The notes below the pieces were generated by a model, which saw only the letters and a list, made by a program, of their open reading frames with translations, was not told the origin of the DNA and ran no database searches. A DNA stretch of 64,000 nt from the NCBI RefSeq assembly GCF_040438645.1, contig NZ_CP159253.1, forward strand, positions 5,446,501 to 5,510,500. The letters are read 5' to 3'. The stretch is from Mesorhizobium sp. WSM2240. Lineage in GTDB: Bacteria > Pseudomonadota > Alphaproteobacteria > Rhizobiales > Rhizobiaceae. Made by a program: the position numbers and the translations under genes. Shown here piece by piece: positions 28,875 through 37,508 of this stretch; position 1 is the first letter of the stretch; each line of letters starts with the position of its first letter.

Positions 28875-28895
28875 GTTCTGGTCGAGGCTTCGCAG

Positions 28896-31800
28896 TTACT
28901 GGACCTGCCTGTTGTTTGACGGCTGCTGCTGCTCGCGTCGGGGCAGTATCCTCCTCAGCGTATCCGGATTGATCTGGATGTTCGGCTGAGTGGGTTGTGT
29001 CACCCTGCGGCAGTTCGGAGGCGTGCCGACCGTGCCGCGCGGGCAGCGGAGCGGCTGGACCTCCACTTTGCGGCAGTTCGGCGGCGTGCCGATCGTGCCA
29101 CGCGGGCAGCGCTGCGGCTGGACGGCCACGCACTGTCCGTTGCGCAGCACCGTGCCTTTCGGACACTCGACCGCGACCTGCCGGCACTGGCCGCGCACCA
29201 GGCGCGTACCACGCGGGCAGATGCAACGCCCGTCTTGCGTCCGGATCTGGCCGGGAAGCAGCGTGCACTGGCGCACCGGCGGCTCGTCCCTGACGCAGCG
29301 GTTGTTGCGCAGCTCGGTACCGCGCGGGCAGATGCATCGACCGTCCTGCGTCCTGATCTGGCCGGGCAGCAGCGTGCACTGGCGCACCGGCGGCTCGTCT
29401 CTGACGCAGCGGTTGTTGCGCAGCTCGGTGCCACGCGGGCAGATGCAGCGCCCGTCCTGCGTCCGGATCTGGCCGGGCAGCAGCGTGCACTGGCGCACCG
29501 GCGGCTCGTCCTTGACGCAGCGGTTGCTGCGCAGCTCGGTTCCGCGCGGGCAGATGCAGCGACCGTCCTGTGTCCGGATCTGGCCGGGCAGGAGGCGGCA
29601 TTGCTCGGTCTGCGGGTCGCGCGGCTTCGGCGTCGGGGTCGGTATCCCGCCCTGGTCGCCTGTGCAGCGGCCGTTGCGGAATGTCGTCCCTTCCGGGCAG
29701 ACGCAGCGGCCCGCATCGTTCATCACGAACCCTTCCGAGCACCGGTCCTTGGGCTGCTCGGGCTTCGAGATCGTGAACAGGTGGCAGGCATACTGCCCTT
29801 CTTCCGGCGAGCCTTCGACGAGCGACTGGCCCTCCGAAAGGCCGCCATTGCGCACTGGCGTGCCGGGGCTGAGCACGGCCACGCAGTTGCGGCCGTTGAT
29901 CGAACCGTTCTGGTTGTCGAAGCGGCCGTCGTCCGGGATCACCACGGTGACCTGGTGGACCCTGGCTTCCCCTGCTCCAAGCGAGAGGTCGGCGACGCAC
30001 GAGATGGGCAGCGTCGTCGGCTCCGGCGCGCAGCCAAAGGGCGGCACGATCTCGGCGATCTCGACGCCTTCGAGACGGCCGAGGCCTTCGACGCCGATAG
30101 CGTCGCCGATCCGCACCGGCCCGTTGAACGCCGTGTCGCTGTCGTTGCGGATGGTGACCTCGAACGTGCAGGGCTCGCCGACGCGGCATTCGCGGTCGCC
30201 GGTCTTCTCGACCCTGATGCTCGATCCGCCCTGATCGCAGGCTTCGCCGATCGGGTAGACGATGTCGTCTCCCGGAGCGGGCCCGTACGAGGCGCGTGCG
30301 CAGTTCTCGAACCGTTCGTTCGGCGAGACATTCACGGTCACGTCGAAATGGCGGCTCGTTCCGGGCGTCATTACCTCGCCCGGGATCTGGCACGACAGCG
30401 TGTCGGCCGGAACCGGTCCGCAGCTCCACTCCGCGCCGTCGGGTGTGACGGTCTGGATCTGGACGGGCGTGCCGGCGCCGATCAGTTCGGCCGCGTCGGT
30501 GACCCGGACCGGACCCGAAGGCGCGGTGGTGCCGAGGCTGGTGACGGTGATGCGGCAAGCATATCCGGCAGCGCCCGCAATCGCCTCGCAGGTCTTGGTT
30601 ACGCGCAGCGTCGGCTTGCCCGGATCGCGGCGGGGGATACGCGCGGTAGCGCAGGCCTTGTTGTTGGCGAGATCGCTCTCGTCGGCAACGGGCAGCACTT
30701 CGGCGCAGTTCTCGAGTAGGTCGGCGGGGAAATCGTCGCCGACGATCGCCTTGACGCCAAGCGGGATGGAAGCGCCCGGAACCAGCACTACGCCCGGATG
30801 GTCGCAGCGGAACCGCCCGGCCACCTCTGGCACGCACGACCATGGCGGCGAGGGCACGAAGTCGGACGAAGCCGGGACGTTTACCGGATATTCGTCGATG
30901 ACGGTGATCGGGCCGTCGATGGTCTCCGTGCCGGTGTTGATGACGTTGATGATGAAGAAGCAGACGCCGTCCGGCGAGCAGACCGGTGTGCGGGCGTGCT
31001 TGGTGATGCCGAGGTCGACCTTCTTCTCCACCGGAGGCCGGCAATCCCGGTCGTTGGGACGGCAGAGCTTGATTGCCGCGCAGGCCCTGTCGTTCGCCTG
31101 CGAGCCGAACAGCTCCTTCCCGCTCGCCGGATAATCATACGCGGCGCAGTTGCGGATGTAGCGCGCGTCCCAACCGGGACCCGGCTTGAAGCCGAGCTTC
31201 AGGTAGATGGATTCGCCCGGATTGAGCGTGGTCGCGGGATGCTCGCAACTCATAGGGCTCACCAGCGGGGCGCAGACCCAGGGCGGGTTAGGGCCGCTGT
31301 CGACCGTCGCGTTGCCGGGCAGGGTGACCTCGTCCAGCACGATCTTGCCGTTATAGGGCGCGTCGCCGACATTGGAGACGGTGATGGTGAAATTGCAGCC
31401 GCCCTCCTCTGTGCAGGTCGCCACGTCCGCGCGCTTTTCGACCTTGATGTCGGGTTCGCCGCGCTCGTCCGGGCAGTCGAGATCGTCGGGGATGACGAGG
31501 TCGACGGTCTGCGTGCAGCAGAGGCCGACGCCTTCTTGCGGTCCGGCATAGGTTTCGATGCCGGTGACGATCAGGTGGACGACATCGCCCGGCAGTGCGC
31601 CGGTGATGGTCCAGGCGAGAACGCCGCCGCCGGCCGGCACGAGCTGCGCCGCCGGCGCAACGGTTACGCCCGGCGTCGTGGTGCGAAGCTGCACCCACTT
31701 GCCGGCCATGTCGGCGCCGACAGGCATGTGGTAGATGAAGGCGCCGCCGCCAGGCACGCAGTCGACATCGCCGGTTTCGACCTCGAAGCAGGCCTCGTCG

Positions 31801-32582
31801 CCGCCCGGGGGTGGTGGCGGAGGCGGCTCGCAATCGGTCACGTCGATGCCGATTTTCGTCGGCTTGCCGGTCAGGAAATCGCCGTCGTCCGGCAATGCCG
31901 GGTCATGCGAAGGGATCTCGATTGCCGCCGCGCCCGGGCGGGCGAGCGTGACGAAACCCTGATTGTCGACCGTGGTCGCCGCCGGGAAGGCGGCGTGGTC
32001 GATTTTTGCCGTAATGATCACATCGAAATAGCGCCGGTCCAGAAGGCCGTCCCCGTCGAGGTCGGCTCCCGACAGGCGGAAATCCTCGATCGTCACCGTG
32101 TCGTCGAGCGAGCCTGTCGTCGAGACGGAAGCCGCCGGGGCGGGTCCGCCCGCGGCGTCCGTGATGTCGCCGTTTATCTCGACATTGACCACCGAAAGCC
32201 CGGCCGGAAGCTGGTCGCGGAAATCCATGCGGATCGCCTTCAGCTGGTTGCTGAACACGTCGCTGTTCAGGACTTCCGGTTCGCCTTCCGCGCCGAAGCG
32301 CAGCCGGTATTTGACGTAGTCGCAGGATATCTGCTTGCCGATCTTCTCGAAGAACGGCTCGACGCGCTCGCGTTCGCGCAGCGGTTCGTCTCTCCTGTCG
32401 AGTTCGAGGAGTGGCGTTTCGGGTTGTGCGGCGGCGGGTGCGATGCCCAGGGAGGCAAACGCTAGCCCGGCCGCCATCAGCCAGCGCGACGCGCGCGCGG
32501 CGATGGTTGCAGGTTTCATGATCGTCTCCGTGACATCGGTTTCGGGGCGCCCCGCAGCGGGAAGATGTGAGAACATGGTCAT
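28896..32582 (-). CDS. Large secreted protein with four DUF11-type repeats and Cys-rich tandem repeats
   Basis: 1228 residues from the ATG at 32582, behind GAGGGAGGGAGAG and 11 bases after the upstream gene's stop. A signal peptide fits better from the in-frame ATG at 32519 (MKPATIAARASRWLMAAGLA, cleavage after AAA), so that start is an alternative. Domains by residue: novel N-terminus to ~250, Pro-rich linker ~253-259, a CC-motif domain ~264-370 that also ends the neighbouring propeller-like protein, four DUF11/Ig-like repeats at ~376-504, 521-646, 657-780 and 788-903, then Cys-rich repeats ~946-1192, including four 37-residue copies of the PGQIRTQDGRCICPRGT type. It looks like a cell-surface or extracellular structural protein; function unknown. 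Confidence 0.8.
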   Translation of the reverse strand: MTMFSHLPAAGRPETDVTETIMKPATIAARASRWLMAAGLAFASLGIAPAAAQPETPLLELDRRDEPLRERERVEPFFEKIGKQISCDYVKYRLRFGAEGEPEVLNSDVFSNQLKAIRMDFRDQLPAGLSVVNVEINGDITDAAGGPAPAASVSTTGSLDDTVTIEDFRLSGADLDGDGLLDRRYFDVIITAKIDHAAFPAATTVDNQGFVTLARPGAAAIEIPSHDPALPDDGDFLTGKPTKIGIDVTDCEPPPPPPPGGDEACFEVETGDVDCVPGGGAFIYHMPVGADMAGKWVQLRTTTPGVTVAPAAQLVPAGGGVLAWTITGALPGDVVHLIVTGIETYAGPQEGVGLCCTQTVDLVIPDDLDCPDERGEPDIKVEKRADVATCTEEGGCNFTITVSNVGDAPYNGKIVLDEVTLPGNATVDSGPNPPWVCAPLVSPMSCEHPATTLNPGESIYLKLGFKPGPGWDARYIRNCAAYDYPASGKELFGSQANDRACAAIKLCRPNDRDCRPPVEKKVDLGITKHARTPVCSPDGVCFFIINVINTGTETIDGPITVIDEYPVNVPASSDFVPSPPWSCVPEVAGRFRCDHPGVVLVPGASIPLGVKAIVGDDFPADLLENCAEVLPVADESDLANNKACATARIPRRDPGKPTLRVTKTCEAIAGAAGYACRITVTSLGTTAPSGPVRVTDAAELIGAGTPVQIQTVTPDGAEWSCGPVPADTLSCQIPGEVMTPGTSRHFDVTVNVSPNERFENCARASYGPAPGDDIVYPIGEACDQGGSSIRVEKTGDRECRVGEPCTFEVTIRNDSDTAFNGPVRIGDAIGVEGLGRLEGVEIAEIVPPFGCAPEPTTLPISCVADLSLGAGEARVHQVTVVIPDDGRFDNQNGSINGRNCVAVLSPGTPVRNGGLSEGQSLVEGSPEEGQYACHLFTISKPEQPKDRCSEGFVMNDAGRCVCPEGTTFRNGRCTGDQGGIPTPTPKPRDPQTEQCRLLPGQIRTQDGRCICPRGTELRSNRCVKDEPPVRQCTLLPGQIRTQDGRCICPRGTELRNNRCVRDEPPVRQCTLLPGQIRTQDGRCICPRGTELRNNRCVRDEPPVRQCTLLPGQIRTQDGRCICPRGTRLVRGQCRQVAVECPKGTVLRNGQCVAVQPQRCPRGTIGTPPNCRKVEVQPLRCPRGTVGTPPNCRRVTQPTQPNIQINPDTLRRILPRREQQQPSNNRQVQ
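29232..29592 (-). repeat. Tandem 111-base repeats inside the DUF11-repeat gene
   Basis: GCGCACCGGCGGCTCGT recurs at 29271, 29382 and 29493, exactly 111 bases apart, within near-identical units encoding 37 residues with the CICPRGTELR core. Three full units and a fourth with diverged edges are present. Confidence 0.9.
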
Positions 32583-32593
32583 CTCTCCCTCCC

Positions 32594-34567
32594 TCACGGT
32601 TCGCAGCTTGCGGGTGGCGTTTCGAGCGTCACCGTGACTTTGCAGCACGGGTAGTAGCCGCCCCGTTCGGAATCGGCTTCCTTGTAGAAGCAGAGCCCGA
32701 CATCGACATTCTCGCCGGGGAAGTGCCCGGTGATGCCCAATGTGAACGGAGCGCCTGCAGGCTGGGTCTGCTGCAGGGGCGAAACGCCGATCCCCGGTGT
32801 CCTGGAGTCGGCCTTGATCGTGTCGCCGCCGATGCCGGCGACGTCACGCACGTAGAGATCGGCCTCGAGCCCGGCCGGCGTGCAGAAATACTCGACGGCA
32901 TCGAGATCGATGCAGGGTGGGATGTTCTCGCCCGGAGGCGGGAAGATCGGCGGCCAGATAGGCGGCAGGTAGCCGCCGCCCGGAACCGGCTCGTAATAGC
33001 CCGCGCGCCCTTCGCAGGGCCGCCAGACTTCCACGTCGCCGACATGGCCCTCGACTTCCGGGTCCTCGAAGAAGCCATCGAAATCGACGAACCAGCTGCC
33101 GAAAGGCGGCTCGTTCTTCGGTCGGACCAGCGGCGTCGGCGTGATCTGCACCCCGTGCACCGCAGTTGGCCCGCCGGCGATGAGCTGCTCTTCGAGCGCC
33201 GGATTGTCGCGCAGCTTGTCGCCGGTCTTCACCAGCGTGTCGGCGCAGGCATTGCTGTTCAGATTGCCCTGCGCGTCATAGCCATATTGCAGGTCGATGC
33301 CGCCCGCGCTCTGGCGGTGGCCTTCGGGAAAGCCGACGGCATATTCCTCCGGCGCTTCCACCCAGAGCGATTCCGTCGCCGGATCGTCGGGGCTCTCGCG
33401 CCAGTAGCGCAGCACGACGCCATCGCCGGAATCGGCGAAGCGGCTGTAGTCGTAGCGGTTGTCGATCTCGCCCCGCTGGGCGAGATACATGAAGCCGCGC
33501 GTATCGAAAGCGATGTCGGTTACGGGCAGTTCTTCGGGTGCGGCGACCGTCAGCTCCCAGCGCGGATCGCCGGCGAAAGTCCCGTCGCGGGCGATGCCGA
33601 CGGACCAGATTTCCGCCTTCTCGCCGACCGCGTAGTAGAGCCGGCGGCCATGCACCTGGACGCCCCAGACACGCCGTTCGTCCTGCGTGAAGCCCCACGT
33701 GTCGGGATCCTCGCTGTCGAAGGCGGCGCCCTCTATGTCCATCACCGCGCCGTCGTCCGCGACCGGCTCGAGGCCGCGCGCCGGCCGCCCGGCAACGCCA
33801 TGATCGAAGATGTCGATCAGGACGCCGTCGGCGCCGATGCGGTGGATCAGCCCGGTGTCGAGGTCGGAGGCGAAGAACTGCCGGTGCGCCTTGTCAAAGG
33901 CGATATTGCCGATGCCCGGCCCGCTATTGCCGTCGATATCGGCGAACAGCGAGACCTGTCCGGTCAGCCCGTCGATCTTCCAGAGCGTGCCGGGACCGCC
34001 GCCATTCTCCTCGGCGAACTGGCCCTCCATGAAGGTCGCGCCTGCGGCGCCGCGGCGCTGGCGTTCCGGCCTGCCGTCATCGTCCTCGTCGGGCGTGACG
34101 ATGCGGACGCCGTGCAGCGAGCTTGCGGCCGCGTAGAGGTTCGGCACGTCGCTCGGAATGCCGTCGCGGACGCCGTCATCATAGGCGAGGCCGAACACCT
34201 GGCCGATCTGCCCGGCCATCACCTCGAAGGGCTGCGGCGTATAGACGAGCTGGCCGGTCGGCGGGCCGCCGAGCGCATTGACGTCGAAAACGCGCAAGGT
34301 CGCGCGATCGAGGTCGATGAAGGTTTCGTCGACCGGGTCGACGCCGGGCGGCAGCCCCTCGTCGAAATTGGGAATGATGGTGCCGGAGAACCCTGTCACC
34401 GCCATCGATCCGGGATAAATGATCTGCGTTTCCTGCGCCCTGCCGGGGCCGGCGAACCATAGCCCGGCGGTCAGCGCCAGCGCGACGATCGCGCTCGTCG
34501 AGGCAAGAGCGCTGCGGCGGCGATGGGGAAGGGCGTGCAGGATTGATGTTCCGCGGACATGCGGCAT
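32594..34567 (-). CDS. Secreted beta-propeller-like protein with C-terminal CC-motif domain
   Basis: 657 residues from the ATG at 34567 (GGAGAAG seven bases upstream), starting MPHVRGTSILHALPHRRR with a signal peptide to ~43 (ending GRAQ). Residues ~45-480 show repeated strand motifs with aromatic/Gly-Asp turns (GIGNIAFDKAHRQFFASDLD, VTDIAFDTRGFMYLAQRGE), as in NHL/SMP30-type propellers. A Pro-rich stretch (PPIWPPIFPPPGENIPP) leads to a last ~95-residue domain with CID, TPG, PAG, GxFPGENVDVGLC and YYPCCKV. That domain matches the one at ~264-370 of the next gene. It is first in a three-gene run. An 88-residue upstream extension of the frame looks non-coding. Function unknown. Confidence 0.8.
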   Translation of the reverse strand: MPHVRGTSILHALPHRRRSALASTSAIVALALTAGLWFAGPGRAQETQIIYPGSMAVTGFSGTIIPNFDEGLPPGVDPVDETFIDLDRATLRVFDVNALGGPPTGQLVYTPQPFEVMAGQIGQVFGLAYDDGVRDGIPSDVPNLYAAASSLHGVRIVTPDEDDDGRPERQRRGAAGATFMEGQFAEENGGGPGTLWKIDGLTGQVSLFADIDGNSGPGIGNIAFDKAHRQFFASDLDTGLIHRIGADGVLIDIFDHGVAGRPARGLEPVADDGAVMDIEGAAFDSEDPDTWGFTQDERRVWGVQVHGRRLYYAVGEKAEIWSVGIARDGTFAGDPRWELTVAAPEELPVTDIAFDTRGFMYLAQRGEIDNRYDYSRFADSGDGVVLRYWRESPDDPATESLWVEAPEEYAVGFPEGHRQSAGGIDLQYGYDAQGNLNSNACADTLVKTGDKLRDNPALEEQLIAGGPTAVHGVQITPTPLVRPKNEPPFGSWFVDFDGFFEDPEVEGHVGDVEVWRPCEGRAGYYEPVPGGGYLPPIWPPIFPPPGENIPPCIDLDAVEYFCTPAGLEADLYVRDVAGIGGDTIKADSRTPGIGVSPLQQTQPAGAPFTLGITGHFPGENVDVGLCFYKEADSERGGYYPCCKVTVTLETPPASCEP

Positions 34568-34892
34568 GAGGCTTCTCCCGAATTTCGTCGGAGAAACCAC
34601 CGGTGCGGCCGCGCGAGCTATCGCTGCGTGTCCGGCACTTTCCCCCCTGGCAATACGGTATCCGCCCCTCATCTGCACGTTACGCGGGCAATGACGTTGC
34701 GTCAACGGGAACAGGCCAAAGCCCAGCGCATCCGTTCCGTCGCGAAGACGGTGGTTGCGCCGAACGCCGGCCGGGCCCGTTGACCCGTAACTGTTCATGG
34801 TCATGGGTTTTCCTTTCCGGGGCCGCACCATGCGGCTCCTGGACGCTCAGTCGCGGTGGAAAGGAAAAAGGTTCATTGGGTCGGTCGAGCAG
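34568..34892. other. Intergenic gap with inverted repeat
   Basis: The gap holds the presumed promoter of the secreted-protein run, though I find no clear -35/-10. TTTTCCTTTCC at 34808-34818 pairs perfectly with GGAAAGGAAAA at 34858-34868 across 39 bases. The repeat may terminate the LysE transcript on the minus strand. Confidence 0.45.
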
Positions 34893-35504
34893 TCACCGGT
34901 CGGAAAGCGCCAGCCGCAACCCCAGCGCGGCAAAGGCGCCGGCGAAACCGCGCCGCAGCCAGGCAAGCACGCTGGGCCTTGAAATGACGTAGCGCCTTGT
35001 CGCCGAGGCGAACGCGCCATAGCCGACGAAGACGATGAAGGTGAGCGCCATGAACACGCCCGCCAGTCCCAGCATGGTGGAGGTCGGGTTCGGCGTGTTC
35101 GCCGGCACGAATTGCGGCAGGAAGGCCAGGAAGAACAACGACAGCTTCGGGTTGAGGATGTTCAGCATGAAGCCGCTGGCGATGATCCTTGCCGGCGATA
35201 GCGCCGCGTGGCGTTCGGAAATCTGCAGCGCGCCGCCATCCCGCATCACGCCCCAGGCCATGTAGAACAGGTAGGCGACGCCGAGATACTTGACGATCTG
35301 GAAGGCCAGCGCGCTGGTGTGCAGCAGCGCCGCCAGCCCGGCGATGCTGGCCGCTATATGCGGGACGATGCCGAGCGTGCAGCCGATTGCCGCGAGCACG
35401 CTGGCGCTCCAGCCCCGGCTCAGCCCGAAGGCCAGCGTGTAGAGCACGCCAGTGCCCGGCAGGAGAATGACGATCATTGAGGTCAGCAGGTATTCGGGTG
35501 TCAT
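34893..35504 (-). CDS. LysE/RhtB-family amino-acid exporter
   Basis: 203 residues from the ATG at 35504, behind AAGGAGCGCCTCCC. Five or six hydrophobic helices and the family motifs are seen: LLPGTGVLYTLAFGLSRGW near the start (in place of the usual GP(N/G)), YLGVAYLFYMAWG near residue 70, and FMLNILNPKLSLFFLAFLPQF near 115. Such proteins export amino acids or homoserine lactones. The AraC-family gene lies upstream on the same strand, a common pair in which the regulator senses the exported solute. Confidence 0.9.
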   Translation of the reverse strand: MTPEYLLTSMIVILLPGTGVLYTLAFGLSRGWSASVLAAIGCTLGIVPHIAASIAGLAALLHTSALAFQIVKYLGVAYLFYMAWGVMRDGGALQISERHAALSPARIIASGFMLNILNPKLSLFFLAFLPQFVPANTPNPTSTMLGLAGVFMALTFIVFVGYGAFASATRRYVISRPSVLAWLRRGFAGAFAALGLRLALSDR

Positions 35505-35825
35505 GGGAGGCGCTCCTTCGTTTGAAGGCCTGATCAAAAACCGGCCGGCCGGCTTCCGTCTTGAACGAAATTGCGGCGCGAAGGCCATTCCGGTTCCAAC
35601 GGAATGCACGGGTTGCCGGCCACGCGAGCCGAAGACTGTGTCGATATTGCTGGCCTGCAGGTCGACTCCGCGATGGTGCACCCGCGGTCCGGTGATATTT
35701 TCCGTGGGCAAGGGCTTTTGGGGACAAGTTTCCAAAATGGGCACCTGCGGCTGGCGGCTGGCCCTATCCGGCCGCCAGCCTTGCGCGCCGGCGCCAGCTC
35801 GCCGTGGCGGTTTTACAGCAGAATC
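35505..35825. other. Gap between AraC regulator and LysE exporter
   Basis: No gene is seen. CATTCCG-N7-CGGAATG at 35586-35606 is a perfect seven-base palindrome about 80 bases upstream of the LysE ATG, a candidate operator. A ten-pair hairpin (GGCTGGCGGC / GCCGCCAGCC, 35749-35780) follows the AraC stop but has no T-run. Confidence 0.45.
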
Positions 35826-36653
35826 TCAGTTCACGGCTTCGGCATAGGCGCCGGGCGATATGCCGTATTTGCGGGTGAAAATCCGGGTCATGTGGCTCTG
35901 GTCCGAGAATCCGCAGGCCGCGGCCGCCTCGGCCAGCGGCGTGCCGCGCCGGATCAGCCGCCTTGCCGCGTCGACGCGGCGCTGGACCAGATAGGCGTGC
36001 GGCGTGAGCCCCGTGGCCCTGGCAAACGCCCGCAGCAGCTGAAAGCGGCTCAAGCCGCTGTCACGCGCCAGGTCCGAAAGCGTCACGGTTGCCGTTGGAT
36101 CGTCGTCGATGCGGCTGCGGGCCATGGAAATCGCGTCGGGAACGGACCGGTCACGATCGACATCCCCACGCATCACCTCCGCCAGCAGCATCAGCAGCCG
36201 TTCCTCCCGCGCGACCGCCTTTGCTGTTTCGACTGGCGTCGCTGCTTCCGCTCCGCCGGCCGTCACGGCCGAAAACAGCGCGCCGAAGCGGGCTGCGATG
36301 CGGGCGTCCGCAATGACGGGCTGGGCGAATTCGAACGTGCTTGTCCTCCCCTGGCTTAGGTCGCGGGCGGCGTCCGCGATCAGCGGAGGGTCGAAATAGA
36401 GCATGCGCCATGAGCGGCCGGCATCACCGATCGGAGCGCCGTCATGCACTTCGCCGGGATTGACGGTGATCGTGTCTCCGGCGCCGGCCTCCACCATGCC
36501 GCGCCCGCTCAGAGACTTCTGCGCGCCGCGATGGATAACGCCTATCCCGAACTGCTCGTGCGTATGGCGCGGAAAAGCGTGGCGCGTCTCCGCCTCCACC
36601 GCATCCACGCCGGCGATCAGGCACCGGCGCATTTTGAATTGGCGCTTTGCCAC
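35826..36653 (-). CDS. AraC-family transcriptional regulator
   Basis: 275 residues from a GTG at 36653, with GGAG eight bases upstream. The N-terminal ~150 residues form a cupin sensor domain (HAFPRHTHEQFGIGVIHRGA, GDTITVNPGEVHDG). The C-terminal ~100 residues carry two helix-turn-helix motifs (LSDLARDSGLSRFQLLRAFA and AAAACGFSDQSHMTRIFTRK). Cupin-AraC regulators next to LysE exporters commonly activate export when intracellular amino acid is high; that role is inferred here. Confidence 0.92.
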   Translation of the reverse strand: MAKRQFKMRRCLIAGVDAVEAETRHAFPRHTHEQFGIGVIHRGAQKSLSGRGMVEAGAGDTITVNPGEVHDGAPIGDAGRSWRMLYFDPPLIADAARDLSQGRTSTFEFAQPVIADARIAARFGALFSAVTAGGAEAATPVETAKAVAREERLLMLLAEVMRGDVDRDRSVPDAISMARSRIDDDPTATVTLSDLARDSGLSRFQLLRAFARATGLTPHAYLVQRRVDAARRLIRRGTPLAEAAAACGFSDQSHMTRIFTRKYGISPGAYAEAVN

Positions 36654-36739
36654 GTCTCGCGCTCCAGCCCTCTATTGGCGCCTGCTGCGGCCAGTTTGCC
36701 CGTGCGCGCGTGAAACCGCAACGAGTCGTCAGAGCGAGG

Positions 36740-36817
36740 GGGGACAGTTTACTTTCTTTCCGTGGAAAGGCGGCAGCAGTCGAGAGTTTCGTGAGCGGAA
36801 AAAAGTAAGCAGTCCCC
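36740..36817. repeat. Imperfect inverted repeat (GGGGACAGTTTACTTT type)
   Basis: GGGGACAGTTTACTTTCTTT at 36740 with CCG to 36762, and CGGAAAAAAGTAAGCAGTCC plus CC at 36796-36817, are near reverse complements. The GGGGACAGTTTACTTT motif resembles REP/MITE sequences dispersed in many proteobacteria. It lies in the 294-base gap upstream of the sigma factor gene. Confidence 0.6.
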
Positions 36818-36947
36818 TGCGGCAGACCGGCGAGATGCGCACCAGCGCCCCTCACGCTGGCGCAGTTTCCGCTCTTGGGCTAATCCTTCACCAACAGGAT
36901 GAACCTTTCCGGGTCCGCATGCGACAGAGCCGACAGAAGCGCCGGTC

Positions 36948-37508
36948 ATGACGAACGATACCGATCGTGACCTGGTCGGCCGCGTCGCCAAGGGCGATCG
37001 CGCCGCCGTGCGGCTTCTGTTCATGCGCCACCACGCGCGGGTCTACCGCTTCGTGGCGCGCCAGACGGGATCGGAAGCGATGGCGGACGACATAGCCAAC
37101 GAAGTTTTTCTGGAGCTGTGGCGGCAGGCGCCGCGCTTCGAAGGTCGGTCGGAAGTCTCGACCTGGCTGCTCGGCATTGCCCGCTTCAAGGCGCTGTCGC
37201 ATCTGCGCAAGAAAAGCGAGGCGTGGATCGACGATGACGACGCCGCGGCCGTGGCGGATACCGCCGACACGCCGGAAGTGACGGTGCTGAAGGAGAACAA
37301 GGCGGCTGCGCTGCGGCGTATGGTCGACGCGCTGCCCGAGGAGCATCGCACCGTGGTCGACCTCGCCTACTATCACGGCAAATCGGTCGCCGAGATCGGC
37401 GAGATCCTTTCGATACCTGTGGCGACGGTGAAGACCCGGATGTTCTATGCCCGCAAGAAGCTCGGCGAGGCGTTGAAGGCCTCCGGGCACGACAGGGGTT
37501 GGCCATGA
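36948..37508 (+). CDS. ECF RNA polymerase sigma factor
   Basis: 186 residues. Region 2 is at ~20-90 (LLFMRHHARVYRFVARQTG, VFLELWRQAPRFEGRSEVSTWLL) and region 4 at ~130-180 (LPEEHRTVVDLAYYHGKSVAEIGE followed by SIPVATVKTRMFYARKKL). It is a stand-alone ECF sigma factor lacking extra C-terminal domains. Its TGA overlaps the ATG of the anti-sigma gene (ATGA), so the two are translationally coupled. Target promoters are unknown; autoregulation is usual. Confidence 0.94.
   Translation: MTNDTDRDLVGRVAKGDRAAVRLLFMRHHARVYRFVARQTGSEAMADDIANEVFLELWRQAPRFEGRSEVSTWLLGIARFKALSHLRKKSEAWIDDDDAAAVADTADTPEVTVLKENKAAALRRMVDALPEEHRTVVDLAYYHGKSVAEIGEILSIPVATVKTRMFYARKKLGEALKASGHDRGWP

Noticed and set aside
29225..29592. 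Possible CRISPR-like array
   Set aside because: The 111-base units are contiguous, in frame and coding, with no spacers.
28896..31044. N-terminal ~760-codon extension of the 26830-28758 frame
   Set aside because: It is the out-of-frame shadow of the DUF11-repeat gene; the real start has AGGAGG and a signal peptide at 28758.
28990..32465. Long plus-strand open frames opposite the DUF11-repeat gene
   Set aside because: Antisense shadows of a GC-rich repetitive gene, with repetitive Arg/Ala-rich products and no ribosome sites.
35749..35780. Rho-independent terminator after the AraC gene
   Set aside because: A good stem but no T-run on the transcribed strand.
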